A DNA stretch of 64,000 bases from Hyphomonas sp. (GCA_020638455.1 JACKIK010000003.1:62001-126000); one strand, 5' to 3'. Counted from the first letter of the stretch, positions 23,689 to 31,933 are shown. Made by a program: numbers and translations. The notes: generated by a model not told the origin, from the sequence alone.

Positions 23689-24750
23689 TCAATCCCACAG
23701 CGTGCCCAGCGCCAGCCGGTCACGCCAGGTCTCCCGGCGCGGCACGTGGGGCGGCCCGCAATTCCGGCAGACATGGTCGTGCAGCCGGTTTGCGACGGCC
23801 CAGGTGGACTCGCCGGTCCGCCCGCCTGCCCGCTCGACCGCATCGATGATGAACCGCAGGGTCTCGTCCCTGAGGTCCTCATTATGCGGACCGAGCGCCT
23901 CGGCGAGACGCCAGCCGGCCGGATCCTGACGCAGGGCGATGGCCGCCCGCTCTGCCCCGTCGCGGAGGACGTAGACAGCCATGCGGCCATTGGCGAGGTC
24001 GGCCGTGAAGTCCCGCAGGCAATTGCGGAATTCGAGCGCGACTTTTACCAGCGTCTTGCGGTCGTCGACCCGGAAAAAGGCCGGCGGCAGGACGGGCGGC
24101 GGCAGCAGGGCACCGAAGGCAACCGGCTGCAGGTCTTCCGCCGCCATGTCGAACAGGCGCTGCGGCGTGCCGGCACGTTCCCACCGGCGGGCAATGCCCG
24201 GTCCGGTTTTCGACCCGTGAATGCGAACGGCCAGGCGGAAAGCCTCAGCGAGGTCTTCGGTTGCCGCCACATTCTCCGGCACATGCATCAGGATCCCCTG
24301 CACCCGGAGGATGGCCGGCAGGATGCCGATCATCCGGAGGCGCGGGGCACGGATGTCATCCGTGTGCCGAAGGACGAGCGCCGTCTCTTCCTTAGCGAAA
24401 AGGTCGAGCAGCAGATCGTAATCGGCATTCTCCCACAGCGGCTCGCCGAGGCGCCCGAGGGCCTTCATCAGGCCGCCGGGAGCTTCGCCACCCATCAGGA
24501 GACGGGCGACGTCCGGATCGCGGGCCCGCTCGGCGGCATATACCGCCTCGTCAGGACCGTTCCCGCGGCTGAGCAGGATTGCCGCTGCATGGCGACGGGC
24601 CGTGGGCAGGGCGAAGAACCCTGCGTGAGGCGCCGGCCAACCAGCTGCAACCAGGTCCGCATGCCCGCCCGCAATGAAACGCAGCAGGGGCGTGGGTGCG
24701 CCGGCACGGCCGTGAGGCAGCACAAGGCGCCGGGTCATGGGATTGCCCAT
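23689..24750 (-). CDS. Uncharacterised protein, weakly PcfJ-like at the C terminus
   Basis: A 353-residue protein without signal peptide or membrane segments. The N-terminal 200 residues are helical and Leu/Ala/Arg-rich with no family I know. From about residue 230, KVALEFRNCLRDFTADLANGRMAVYVLR and GWRLAEALGPHNEDL follow the pattern of PcfJ-like proteins (an NC near a helix start, then G-x-Y strands and a G-x-x-N turn). AAGGAGGTG gives a perfect ribosome-binding site before the ATG at 24750. It lies between the Ro and RtcB genes on the same strand; any link to RNA work is speculation. Confidence 0.7.
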   Translation of the reverse strand: MGNPMTRRLVLPHGRAGAPTPLLRFIAGGHADLVAAGWPAPHAGFFALPTARRHAAAILLSRGNGPDEAVYAAERARDPDVARLLMGGEAPGGLMKALGRLGEPLWENADYDLLLDLFAKEETALVLRHTDDIRAPRLRMIGILPAILRVQGILMHVPENVAATEDLAEAFRLAVRIHGSKTGPGIARRWERAGTPQRLFDMAAEDLQPVAFGALLPPPVLPPAFFRVDDRKTLVKVALEFRNCLRDFTADLANGRMAVYVLRDGAERAAIALRQDPAGWRLAEALGPHNEDLRDETLRFIIDAVERAGGRTGESTWAVANRLHDHVCRNCGPPHVPRRETWRDRLALGTLWD

Positions 24751-24939
24751 GATCCACCTCCTTCCATATCGTCCGCCAGCTGAAGGGACAGCTGTTGGAA
24801 CAATCGATTATGTGCGAGAGGTCAGACGCCCACCGGCAAAAGCGCGGGGGACGCGTGACGCACTCCCCTTAGTCGTAGGGAGCAGGTATCGATTTTCGTA
24901 CTCTGCTTCATATGCGCTTCCATTGGGTCGGTGCGGGGT

Positions 24940-25013
24940 GCCGCAAGCCATCCGTATGCAGAAGGCTTGCGGCGAAGATGTGGCAGATAGCGGATGATTG
25001 CGGGGCGAGTCAA
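24940..25013 (-). promoter_or_regulatory. Promoter and 5'-leader hairpin of the PcfJ-like gene
   Basis: TTGACT (25008-25013), 17 bp, CTATCT (24985-24990) is the typical alphaproteobacterial promoter form. The transcript begins with a perfect 10-bp hairpin GCCGCAAGCC/GGCTTGCGGC (24940-24973). The 230-nt leader also holds a 29-codon frame (24911-24822, MKQSTKIDTC...), which could be a leader peptide. The rest of 24751-24939 shows nothing else. Confidence 0.65.
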
Positions 25014-25032
25014 GGAAAAACGGAAATCGACT

Positions 25033-25105
25033 TCTCTTTGAAAAGCCGCCGAGCCGCGGAGCGGCTTGGCGTTCGCTCCTCGCATCGCTCCACTGGAGCG
25101 ATGCG
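25033..25105 (-). terminator. Two hairpins after the rtcB gene
   Basis: CGCATCGCTCC-3-GGAGCGATGCG (25081-25105) and then AAGCCGC/GCGGCTT with TTTTC behind it on the minus strand (25033-25057). The second has terminator form; the first may stabilise the mRNA end. Both lie 22-95 bp after the rtcB stop. Confidence 0.65.
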
Positions 25106-25127
25106 TTGCCCTGCGGGCAAACGGAGC

Positions 25128-26339
25128 TCACCCCTTCACACACACAACCTGCTTCAGCGTGTGGACGATCTCCACAAGGTCGCTTTGGGCCGCCATGACG
25201 GCGTCGATGTCCTTGTAGGCCATCGGCGTTTCGTCGATGACGCCGGCGTCCTTGCGGCATTCCACGCCCGCCGTCGCGGCGAGGTGGTCGTCCAGCGTGA
25301 AGGTCCGCTTGGCTTCGGCGCGGGACATCGTCCGACCTGCCCCGTGCGAGCAGGAGCAGAAGGACTCTGCATGACCCTTCCCGCGCACGATGAAGGATTT
25401 CGCCCCCATCGAGCCCGGAATGATGCCCAATTCGCCCGTCTTGGCGCTCACGGCGCCCTTTCGGGTGACCCAGACATCGGCCCCGAAATGGTGCTCCTGC
25501 TCCACATAGTTGTGGTGGCAGTTCACCGCCATCCGGTCCAGCGTGAAGGCCGGGAGCTGGTCGCGAAGGGCGATCAGCACACGGTCCATCATCACTTCGC
25601 GGTTGAGGCGCGCATAGTCCTGCGCCCAGCCGACGGCCATCACATAGTCGTCGAACAGCTCCTCGCCTTCCATGAAAAAGGCGAGATCCCGGTCCGGGAC
25701 ATGATAGCCGAGCACCCGCTTTTCCAGGGCCTCACGGGCCTCCTGGATGAAGTAGGTGCCGAGGATGTTGCCCGTGCCGCGCGAGCCGGAGTGCAGCATC
25801 ACCCAGACGCGGTCCTCTTCGTCGAGACAGAGCTCTATGAAGTGGTTGCCGCCGCCCAGCGTGCCGAGCTGTTTCGCGAAAGCCGTGCGCTGGATGCGCT
25901 TGTGCTTTCCCGTGATCAGCTCCAGCCGCTCGTCGAGGCCCGATCGGCGCAGCGCGGACGTTGCGCGGGCCGGGGCATCCTTGTGGTTGCCGCCCGGCCC
26001 GTTGCCGACCGGCACTTTCCGTTCGATCTCGCTACGGACGGCCGACAGGCTGTCCGGCAGCTGGCTCGCCGTAAGGCTCGTGCGCACCGCCATCATGCCG
26101 CAACCGATGTCGACACCGACAGCGGCCGGAATGATCGCACCCTTGGTCGGGATCACCGAACCAACGGTCGCCCCGCGGCCGAAATGCACGTCCGGCATCA
26201 CGGCCAGGTGCGAATGCACGAACGGCAGGCCGGCGACATTCTCCAGCTGCTCACGCGCGGCATCTTCCACCGGCACGCCTTTCACCCAGGCCTTGATGCG
26301 GCCGCCGGCGAAGGTTTCGAAAACTTCAAACTCGCTCAT
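25128..26339 (-). CDS. rtcB: RtcB RNA ligase
   Basis: A 403-residue RtcB, which joins 2',3'-cyclic-phosphate (3'-phosphate) and 5'-OH RNA ends using GTP and Mn. Signature parts are present: PDVHFGRGATVGSV (49-62), GVDIGCGM with metal Cys80, GTLGGGNHFIE (159-169), LHSGSRG (182-188), NCHHNYVE (273-280) and SHGAGR with the guanylylated His332. The ATG at 26339 gives the usual N terminus; the frame stays open upstream but that part is the leader. No rtcA or rtcR neighbour is seen. RtcB and Ro are known partners in RNA-repair operons of other bacteria; here they are about 7 kb apart. Confidence 0.95.
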   Translation of the reverse strand: MSEFEVFETFAGGRIKAWVKGVPVEDAAREQLENVAGLPFVHSHLAVMPDVHFGRGATVGSVIPTKGAIIPAAVGVDIGCGMMAVRTSLTASQLPDSLSAVRSEIERKVPVGNGPGGNHKDAPARATSALRRSGLDERLELITGKHKRIQRTAFAKQLGTLGGGNHFIELCLDEEDRVWVMLHSGSRGTGNILGTYFIQEAREALEKRVLGYHVPDRDLAFFMEGEELFDDYVMAVGWAQDYARLNREVMMDRVLIALRDQLPAFTLDRMAVNCHHNYVEQEHHFGADVWVTRKGAVSAKTGELGIIPGSMGAKSFIVRGKGHAESFCSCSHGAGRTMSRAEAKRTFTLDDHLAATAGVECRKDAGVIDETPMAYKDIDAVMAAQSDLVEIVHTLKQVVCVKG

Positions 26340-26409
26340 CTCTTTCAGTCTGTTTCCCAGACTCCTCCTCGTCCAGCCCTCCGCGCGGCCCCTTCGGATT
26401 TCAGACAAG

Positions 26410-26588
26410 AAAAACCCTCCGGGCGAAACGCGCGGAGGGCGGCATAAGGCCTTTCGGCCCACGGGCTGACCATCAGCCCTATCCAGCAACCTCCATGCGG
26501 ACTCGCACACGTCCCTCGTACAGGGCTGCGTCCTTCCTTGGCTGATTATCGAACCGACACGACATCGGGTCTCTCCGTTGCTGAATGG
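26410..26588 (-). ncRNA. Candidate small RNA or attenuated leader upstream of rtcB
   Basis: On the minus strand a promoter (26595-26623) and a terminator (CCCTCCG/CGGAGGG, 26415-26439, with TTTTT) define a transcript of about 180 nt. It holds a GGCC-GAAA-GGCC hairpin (26448-26459) and a 28-codon frame (26565-26479) with GGAGAG in front. The terminator is 71 nt before the rtcB start, so it may be a stand-alone RNA or an attenuator. No known riboswitch form is recognised, and 26340-26409 shows no other promoter of similar quality. Confidence 0.5.
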
Positions 26589-26594
26589 AGGCGC

Positions 26595-26623
26595 CGTATG
26601 ATGGAAACGGAATCACCCGTCAA
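26595..26623 (-). promoter_or_regulatory. Sigma70-type promoter of the rtcB leader
   Basis: TTGACG (26618-26623), 17 bp, CATACG (26595-26600) on the minus strand, with the same form as the ribosomal promoters in this window. It lies directly behind the rplQ terminator. Confidence 0.6.
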
Positions 26624-26630
26624 CCGCAAA

Positions 26631-26662
26631 AACGAAAAGCCCCGGAGAAAATCCCCGGGGCT
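26631..26662 (-). terminator. Terminator of the S10-spc-alpha operon
   Basis: AGCCCCGG/CCGGGGCT (26638-26662) with CTTTTCGTTTTTG behind it on the minus strand, 35 bp after the rplQ stop. Confidence 0.9.
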
Positions 26663-26696
26663 CTCTGTTTTCCTTGCGGAAAAATCTTTGCGCGGA

Positions 26697-27116
26697 TTAT
26701 TCGCCGGCTTCGAGTTCGGCCTCGTGGCGGGCCTTGTCCGCGGCGCCGCGGGCGTCTTCGTCACGGTCGACCAGTTCAAGAACAGCCATCGGCGCATTGT
26801 CGCCATGACGGAAGCCGGCCTTCAGGACGCGCGTGTAGCCGCCATTGCGGTCCTTGTAGCGCTCGCCCATCACGTCGAACAGCTTGCGGACGGCGTCCTC
26901 ATTGCGGACTTTCGACAGCGCCTGACGGCGGGCAGCCAGGTCACCCTTCTTGGCGAGGGTCACCAGCTTGTCCATCAGCGGGGCCATTTCCTTGGCCTTC
27001 GGCAGGGTCGTGACGATCTGCTCGTGCTCGATCAGGCTTGCGGCCATGTTGGCGAACATCGCCTTCCGGTGGGAAGTCGACTTGTTCAGAATGCGGTGTC
27101 CGAGTTTATGGCGCAT
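26697..27116 (-). CDS. rplQ: 50S ribosomal protein L17
   Basis: A 139-residue L17, a two-domain protein near the exit-tunnel rim of the large subunit. It starts MRHKLGHRILNKSTSHRKAM and has the conserved LIEHEQIVTTLPKAKEMAP and GGYTRVLKAGFRHGDNAPMAVLELVDR. The acidic/Ala tail after residue 120 (AADKARHEAELEAGE) is longer than in E. coli but usual in alphaproteobacteria. It is the last gene of the long ribosomal operon, 45 bp after rpoA and just before the operon terminator. Confidence 0.97.
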   Translation of the reverse strand: MRHKLGHRILNKSTSHRKAMFANMAASLIEHEQIVTTLPKAKEMAPLMDKLVTLAKKGDLAARRQALSKVRNEDAVRKLFDVMGERYKDRNGGYTRVLKAGFRHGDNAPMAVLELVDRDEDARGAADKARHEAELEAGE

Positions 27117-27161
27117 CTTGAGTATCCTTCAGGAGGTGGTCAGGCCCCCGTCTGCCGGGTC

Positions 27162-28205
27162 CTATAGGTGGTCGTCGTATTTCTTGGCAAGGCCCTCGAT
27201 GTCTTCCGGCGGCCAGTCCGGCACTTCCATGCCGAGGTGAAGGCCGAGTCCGGCGAGGACTTCCTTGATTTCGTTCAGCGACTTGCGGCCGAAGTTCGGG
27301 GTGCGCAGCATTTCCGCTTCCGACTTCTGGATCAGGTCGCCGATGTAAACGATGTTGTCGTTCTTCAGGCAGTTTGCCGAACGCACCGACAGTTCCAGCT
27401 CGTCCACCTTCTTGAGGAGGACCGGGTTGAAGCCGAGGTCGGTTTCTTCCGTCGCGGTGCCGGCTTCCAGCGTCGGCTCTTCGAAATTGATGAAGAGCTG
27501 CAGCTGGTCCTGCAGGATACGGGCCGCATAGGCGACCGAATCTTCCGGCGAAACAGATCCGTCGGTCTCGATTTCGAGGGTCAGCTTGTCATAGTCGAGC
27601 ACGGTGCCTTCGCGCGTGTCTTCCACCTGGTAGCCGACGCGGCGGACCGGCGAGTAGATCGCGTCGATCGGGATATAGCCGATCGGGGCATCTTCCGGAC
27701 GGTGGGCCTCGGCCGGGACATAGCCCTTGCCGGTGGCAATGGTGAATTCCATGCGCACTTCGGCGCCGTCATCCAGCGTGCAGATGACGTGATCGGGGTT
27801 CAGGATCTTCGTGTCGCCCGAGGTCTCGATCTGGCCGGCTTTCACTTCGCCGGGGCCTTTCGCCTTCAGCACCATGCGCTTCGGCGTGTCGCTCTCCATG
27901 AAGATGGCGACCTGCTTGAGGTTCAGCACGATCGTGGTGACGTCCTCACGCACGCCCGGAATGGCGGAGAATTCGTGGACGACGTTATCGATCTGGACGC
28001 CGATGATGGCAGCGCCCTGCAGCGAGGAAAGCAGCACGCGGCGCAGCGCGTTGCCAAGCGTCGTGCCGTAGCCGCGCTCGAGCGGCTCGATGACGAGCTT
28101 CGCCTTGCGCTTCGGGTCGTATCCAGGCTGCACGACCGGGCGGTTCGGCCGGATCAGCTCTTTCCAGTTACGATCGTTGACGGAAGGGGACGTAATGTCG
28201 GTCAT
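27162..28205 (-). CDS. rpoA: DNA-directed RNA polymerase subunit alpha
   Basis: A 347-residue alpha subunit. The N-terminal domain (1-240) has PLERGYGTTLGNALRRVLLSSL, which makes the alpha dimer and contacts beta and beta-prime. A linker leads to the C-terminal domain (about 270-330) with VDELELSVRSANCLKNDN and TPNFGRKSLNEIKEVL, which contacts UP elements and activators. It stands between rpsK and rplQ as in most bacteria, 67 bp after rpsK, so its dosage is tied to ribosome synthesis. Confidence 0.98.
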   Translation of the reverse strand: MTDITSPSVNDRNWKELIRPNRPVVQPGYDPKRKAKLVIEPLERGYGTTLGNALRRVLLSSLQGAAIIGVQIDNVVHEFSAIPGVREDVTTIVLNLKQVAIFMESDTPKRMVLKAKGPGEVKAGQIETSGDTKILNPDHVICTLDDGAEVRMEFTIATGKGYVPAEAHRPEDAPIGYIPIDAIYSPVRRVGYQVEDTREGTVLDYDKLTLEIETDGSVSPEDSVAYAARILQDQLQLFINFEEPTLEAGTATEETDLGFNPVLLKKVDELELSVRSANCLKNDNIVYIGDLIQKSEAEMLRTPNFGRKSLNEIKEVLAGLGLHLGMEVPDWPPEDIEGLAKKYDDHL

Positions 28206-28272
28206 TTATGACTTTCCTCAGAAAGCGGAGGGCGGCGCGGGGGTTTCGCGCCGCCGGGAAAATTCGGTCCGA

Positions 28273-28662
28273 TCAGACGCGGCGGCGCTTCGGCGGGCGG
28301 CACCCATTGTGCGGGATCGGCGTGGTGTCGGTGATCGCCGTGACGGTGAGGCCGGCAGCCTGCAGCGCGCGCAGGGCGCTCTCACGGCCGGAGCCGGGGC
28401 CGCGCACAAGCACTTCGACGGTCTGCAGACCGTGCTCCATTGCCTTTTTCGCAGCGTCTTCGGCAGCCATCTGGGCAGCGTAAGGCGTCGACTTGCGCGA
28501 GCCCTTGAAGCCCATCGTGCCCGACGACGACCAGGAGATCGTGTTCCCCTGCGCATCGGTGATAGTCACCATCGTGTTGTTGAAGCTGGAGTTCACATGA
28601 ACCACACCCGAGGTGATGTTCTTGCGTTCCTTGCGGCGGACGCGGGTCGCTTCACGAGCCAT
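28273..28662 (-). CDS. rpsK: 30S ribosomal protein S11
   Basis: A 129-residue S11 of the platform of the small subunit. NITSGVVHVNSSFNNTMVTITD and SSGTMGFKGSRKSTPYAAQ are the family core, and it ends with the usual basic IPHNGCRPPKRRRV tail near the Shine-Dalgarno helix. It is 13 bp after rpsM and 67 bp before rpoA on the same transcript. Length equals the E. coli protein, and nothing unusual is seen in it. Confidence 0.98.
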   Translation of the reverse strand: MAREATRVRRKERKNITSGVVHVNSSFNNTMVTITDAQGNTISWSSSGTMGFKGSRKSTPYAAQMAAEDAAKKAMEHGLQTVEVLVRGPGSGRESALRALQAAGLTVTAITDTTPIPHNGCRPPKRRRV

Positions 28663-28675
28663 GACGAACTACCTC

Positions 28676-29044
28676 TTATTTCTTCTTGCCGGCGATCGGC
28701 TTGGCCGGGCCCTTGCGCGTACGGGCATTGGTGTGGGTGCGCTGGCCGCGAACCGGCAGCTTGCGGCGGTGGCGAAGGCCACGATAGCTGCCAAGGTCCA
28801 TCAGGCGCTTGATGTTCATCGCCGTCTCGCGGCGGAGGTCACCCTCAACCAGGTAGTCGGAATCGATGGTTTCGCGGATCTTGATAACTTCGGCGTCCGT
28901 CAGGTCGTTGACGCGGCGCGATTCATCGACGCCGACCTTTTCGCAGATTTCCTTCGCGAAAGCGGGGCCGATGCCATGAATGTACCGAAGCGCGATCACG
29001 ACGCGCTTGTTGGTAGGAATGTTTACGCCTGCAATACGGGCCAA
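28676..29044 (-). CDS. rpsM: 30S ribosomal protein S13
   Basis: A 122-residue S13 of the small-subunit head, which contacts the P-site tRNA and bridges to L5. ARIAGVNIPTNKRVVIALRYIHGIG begins it, a helix-two-turn-helix follows, and the basic tail RGQRTHTNARTRKGPAKPIAG reaches the decoding centre. A 145-bp gap separates it from adk, the longest within this operon; an internal promoter may be there, but no clear -35/-10 pair is seen. rpmJ is not present beside it. Confidence 0.98.
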   Translation of the reverse strand: MARIAGVNIPTNKRVVIALRYIHGIGPAFAKEICEKVGVDESRRVNDLTDAEVIKIRETIDSDYLVEGDLRRETAMNIKRLMDLGSYRGLRHRRKLPVRGQRTHTNARTRKGPAKPIAGKKK

Positions 29045-29189
29045 GGCCGTCTCTCCTCAAGCGGACTGTTCAAACATTAAAAGCGCGCCGAGCCGGAAAC
29101 CCTCCGCCCGCGCGCCGGCGATTAAGCCTTAAGCTAAGAAACGAGGCTTATAGCCGCGGAAATTAACGCGTCAACAGCCGAATCCAGCT

Positions 29190-29759
29190 TCAGGCTGTCT
29201 CTTTCAGCGCTGCGTCGATCAGGCCGGCAACTTCCTCGATCGAGGCCATTCCGTCGACCTCTGTCAGGACGCCCCGCTCCGCATAAATCGGCACCAGAGG
29301 CGCAGTGTCCTCATAGTATTTCTCAAGCCGTTTCGAGAAGGTTTCGGGGTTGTCGTCCTTGCGGCCCTGCTCTTCGAACCGCTTGGTGACGCGGGCGAGC
29401 AACTGGGCATCGTCCACGACCAGTCGGATGACGCGGTTCACTTGCTCACCGCGCGAATCCAGCAGGCCATCCAGCGCGTCGGCCTGGCCGACCGTGCGCG
29501 GGAACCCATCGAATATGAAGCCTGCCGCGCCCGCATGCACCGTCAGCTGCTCGTCGATCAGGGCGATCACGATCTCGTCGGAGACAAGACCGCCTTCATC
29601 CATGATCTTCGCCACGCGCTGGCCAAGTTCGGAGCCCGAAGCGCGCGCCGCGCGCAACATGTCGCCGGTTGAGAGCTGGATAAAGCCCTTCTCCTCGACC
29701 AGGCGCTTGGCCTGCGTTCCCTTTCCGGCCGCAGGCGGCCCGAACAGAATTAGGTTCAT
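29190..29759 (-). CDS. adk: Adenylate kinase
   Basis: A 189-residue adenylate kinase (AMP + ATP to 2 ADP). The P-loop is GPPAAGKGT at residues 7-15, STGDMLRAA binds AMP, and FDGFPRTVGQADAL is the NMP-side signature. RFEEQGRKDDNPETFSKRL shows a short LID without zinc cysteines, the usual short bacterial form. It overlaps the end of secY by 4 bp, so translation is probably coupled; adk after secY is the common spc-operon order. Confidence 0.97.
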   Translation of the reverse strand: MNLILFGPPAAGKGTQAKRLVEEKGFIQLSTGDMLRAARASGSELGQRVAKIMDEGGLVSDEIVIALIDEQLTVHAGAAGFIFDGFPRTVGQADALDGLLDSRGEQVNRVIRLVVDDAQLLARVTKRFEEQGRKDDNPETFSKRLEKYYEDTAPLVPIYAERGVLTEVDGMASIEEVAGLIDAALKETA

Positions 29760-31117
29760 TTCTTGCGGCCCCCGAGCTTCGACTTGCGGATCATGCCTTC
29801 ATATTGATGCGCAATCAAATGCGACTGTACCTGCGTCACGGTGTCCATGGTGACCGAAACCACGATCAGAAGCGATGTTCCCCCGATGTAGAACGGGATC
29901 TCGGGGAAATAGCGCCGCAGCAGTTCGGGCAGGACACAGACAAAGGTCAGATAAAGCGCACCGATCATCGTAAGGCGAGTCAGCACATAGTCGAAGTAGG
30001 CCGCCGTGTTCGATCCGGGGCGGATGCCCGGGATGAAACCGCCGTATTTGCGGAGGTTGTCGGCCGTTTCCTCGGGGTTGAACATGATCGAGGTGTAGAA
30101 GAACGAGAAGAAGATCACGAGGACGCAGTAGAAGAAGATGTGCATCCAGGTGCCGGACGAGAAGTTCGCCGCGAGCCAGGTCAGCACGCCATTCACTTCC
30201 CCGCCACCGGTTGCGCCCGCCGCCGTGTTGCCGCCCATGAAACCGACAATGGTAAGCGGCAGCATCAGCAGGGCCGAGGCGAAAATCGGCGGAATCACGC
30301 CGGACGTGTTGATCTTCAGCGGCAGGAAGCTCTTCTGCCCCTGCGCGAAGCCATGCGCCTGCTGGCGCTTCGGATACTGGATCAGGAGCCGCCGCTGCGA
30401 GCGCTCCATGAACACGATGAAGACCACGAGTGCGACCACCATGGCCGCGATGCCGACCACGAACACGATGTTCACCGAGGTCGCCCGAGCCTGGCTGATC
30501 AGGTTGACGATTGCCCTCGGCATTTCCGCCACGATACCTGCGAAGATGATCAATGAGACGCCGTTGCCGATTCCGCGGGCCGTAATCTGCTCACCCATCC
30601 ACATCAGCAGCATTGTGCCGCCGGTCAGCGTGACGACGCCGGTCAGGATGAAGAAGGGCTGCGAAATTCCCTCGATCCGGACATGCGACAGGCCCGACGA
30701 GATGGCGAAGGACTGAACCAGCGCAAAAGCCAGCGTCAGATAGCGCGTATACTGGTTGATCTGCTTGCGGCCGGCCTCGCCTTCCTTCTTCAGCTTTTCA
30801 AGCGTCGGAGAGGCCGTCGTCATCATCTGGATGATGATCGAGGCGGTAATATAGGGCATCACGTTGAGGGCAAAGATGCCCATCCGCTTCACTGCGCCGC
30901 CGGCGAACATGTTCATGTTGCCGAGCAGACCACCGGCCTGGCTGTCGAAGATGCTGGCATACTGGACCGGGTCGAGGCCAGGGATCGGGATGAACGTGCC
31001 CAGCCGGTAGAGAATCAGCATTACCAGGGTGAACAGGATCCGGTTCTGCAGGTCCTTGGCTTTGGCAAACGTCGAAAGATTGACGTTGCGGGCCATTTGT
31101 TCGGCTGCATTGGCCAT
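29756..31117 (-). CDS. secY: Preprotein translocase subunit SecY
   Basis: A 453-residue channel protein of the SecYEG translocon with ten membrane helices. The start at 31117 (MANAAEQMARN) has GGGAGAG in front; an upstream in-frame ATG lacks a site. RLGTFIPIPGLDPVQYASIF near TM1, the plug region after it, and GNGVSLIIFAGIVAEMP and QYPKRQQAHGFAQGQKSFLPLKINTSGVIPPIFA as cytosolic loop and TM7 are diagnostic. It follows rplO by 87 bp and overlaps adk. Confidence 0.97.
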   Translation of the reverse strand: MANAAEQMARNVNLSTFAKAKDLQNRILFTLVMLILYRLGTFIPIPGLDPVQYASIFDSQAGGLLGNMNMFAGGAVKRMGIFALNVMPYITASIIIQMMTTASPTLEKLKKEGEAGRKQINQYTRYLTLAFALVQSFAISSGLSHVRIEGISQPFFILTGVVTLTGGTMLLMWMGEQITARGIGNGVSLIIFAGIVAEMPRAIVNLISQARATSVNIVFVVGIAAMVVALVVFIVFMERSQRRLLIQYPKRQQAHGFAQGQKSFLPLKINTSGVIPPIFASALLMLPLTIVGFMGGNTAAGATGGGEVNGVLTWLAANFSSGTWMHIFFYCVLVIFFSFFYTSIMFNPEETADNLRKYGGFIPGIRPGSNTAAYFDYVLTRLTMIGALYLTFVCVLPELLRRYFPEIPFYIGGTSLLIVVSVTMDTVTQVQSHLIAHQYEGMIRKSKLGGRKK

Positions 31118-31204
31118 GGGGCGCTTCTCTCCCTGAAATGCGTTCGCCGCCAAAATCGGCGGCGACACGGAGTTTGTGAAGGGGTGCCGGGTAAATTCTG
31201 CTGC

Positions 31205-31684
31205 TTATTCTGCAGCCGTGTCTTTTGCGGCACCCGTAACGGTGACCTTGCCACCGGCCTTCGCCACGGCCTCGATCGCGGCTTTCGATGCGCCGGTCAC
31301 CGTGATGTTCAGATTCTTCGGGGCTTCGCCCTTGGCCAGCAGGCGCACGCCATCGCGTGCATGGCTGACAACGCCAGCAGCGACCAGGCTTTCCTCGGTC
31401 ACATTGGAGGCGTCCAGCTTGCCTGCCTCGACTGCCTTGGCCAGGCGGCCGAGGTTGATCCAGGCCATCGTCTTCTGGCCGCGCGGGGTGAAACCGCGCT
31501 TCGGCAGACGCATGTAGATCGGCATCTGGCCGCCTTCGAAGCCGTTCACGGCAACGCCCGAGCGCGCCTTCTGGCCTTTCACGCCGCGACCACCGGTCTT
31601 GCCCTTGCCCGAGCCGACACCACGGCCGATACGCGTGCGGTTCTTGGTGGAGCCTGCGGCGGGGGACAGTTCGTTGAGTTTCAT
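31205..31684 (-). CDS. rplO: 50S ribosomal protein L15
   Basis: A 159-residue L15, which threads an extended N-terminal tail into 23S rRNA. MKLNELSPAAGSTKNRTRIGRGVGSGKGKTGGRGVKGQKAR is the glycine-rich tail, and GFEGGQMPIYMRLPKRGF follows. The C-terminal part ends in an Ala/Lys-rich stretch (VTVTGAAKDTAAE), a little longer than in E. coli. It lies 42 bp after rpmD and before secY in the standard spc order. Confidence 0.97.
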   Translation of the reverse strand: MKLNELSPAAGSTKNRTRIGRGVGSGKGKTGGRGVKGQKARSGVAVNGFEGGQMPIYMRLPKRGFTPRGQKTMAWINLGRLAKAVEAGKLDASNVTEESLVAAGVVSHARDGVRLLAKGEAPKNLNITVTGASKAAIEAVAKAGGKVTVTGAAKDTAAE

Positions 31685-31726
31685 CGGTCTATCTTTCGAT
31701 ATTCAGTCGGTCGCGGGATCCGGCGA

Positions 31727-31912
31727 TTATTCGCCGACCACCTCGACCAGGTGAGCCACCTTGCGGATCATGCCCCGCACGGCCGGCGTATCTTCGAGTT
31801 CCTTGGTCCGGCCGACCTTGTTCAGGCCCAGGCCGATCAGCGTCTTGCGCTGGTCAGGCTTGCGGCCGATCGGGCTGCCGGTCTGGCGGACGGTGAGCTT
31901 GGATTGTGCCAT
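31727..31912 (-). CDS. rpmD: 50S ribosomal protein L30
   Basis: A 61-residue L30. It has the complete short bacterial form: KLTVRQTGSPIGRKPDQRKTLIGLGLNKVGRTKELEDTPAVRGMIRKVAHLVEV, read here in two parts around the GLGLNK turn. It binds 23S domain II near the 5S junction. It is 21 bp after rpsE and 42 bp before rplO. Small but unambiguous by sequence and place. Confidence 0.96.
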   Translation of the reverse strand: MAQSKLTVRQTGSPIGRKPDQRKTLIGLGLNKVGRTKELEDTPAVRGMIRKVAHLVEVVGE

Positions 31913-31933
31913 CGCAGGTATCCTTCCCTCGGC

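Noticed and set aside
26479..26588. SRP RNA or two-piece tmRNA in the leader before rtcB
   Set aside because: The GGAAGGACGCAGCC stretch recalls the SRP loop but the symmetrical stem is missing, and no ANDNFAEE-type tag frame is present.
28206..28272. Internal promoter or terminator between rpsK and rpoA
   Set aside because: No -35/-10 pair or hairpin with T-run was found; the gap is just a little long.
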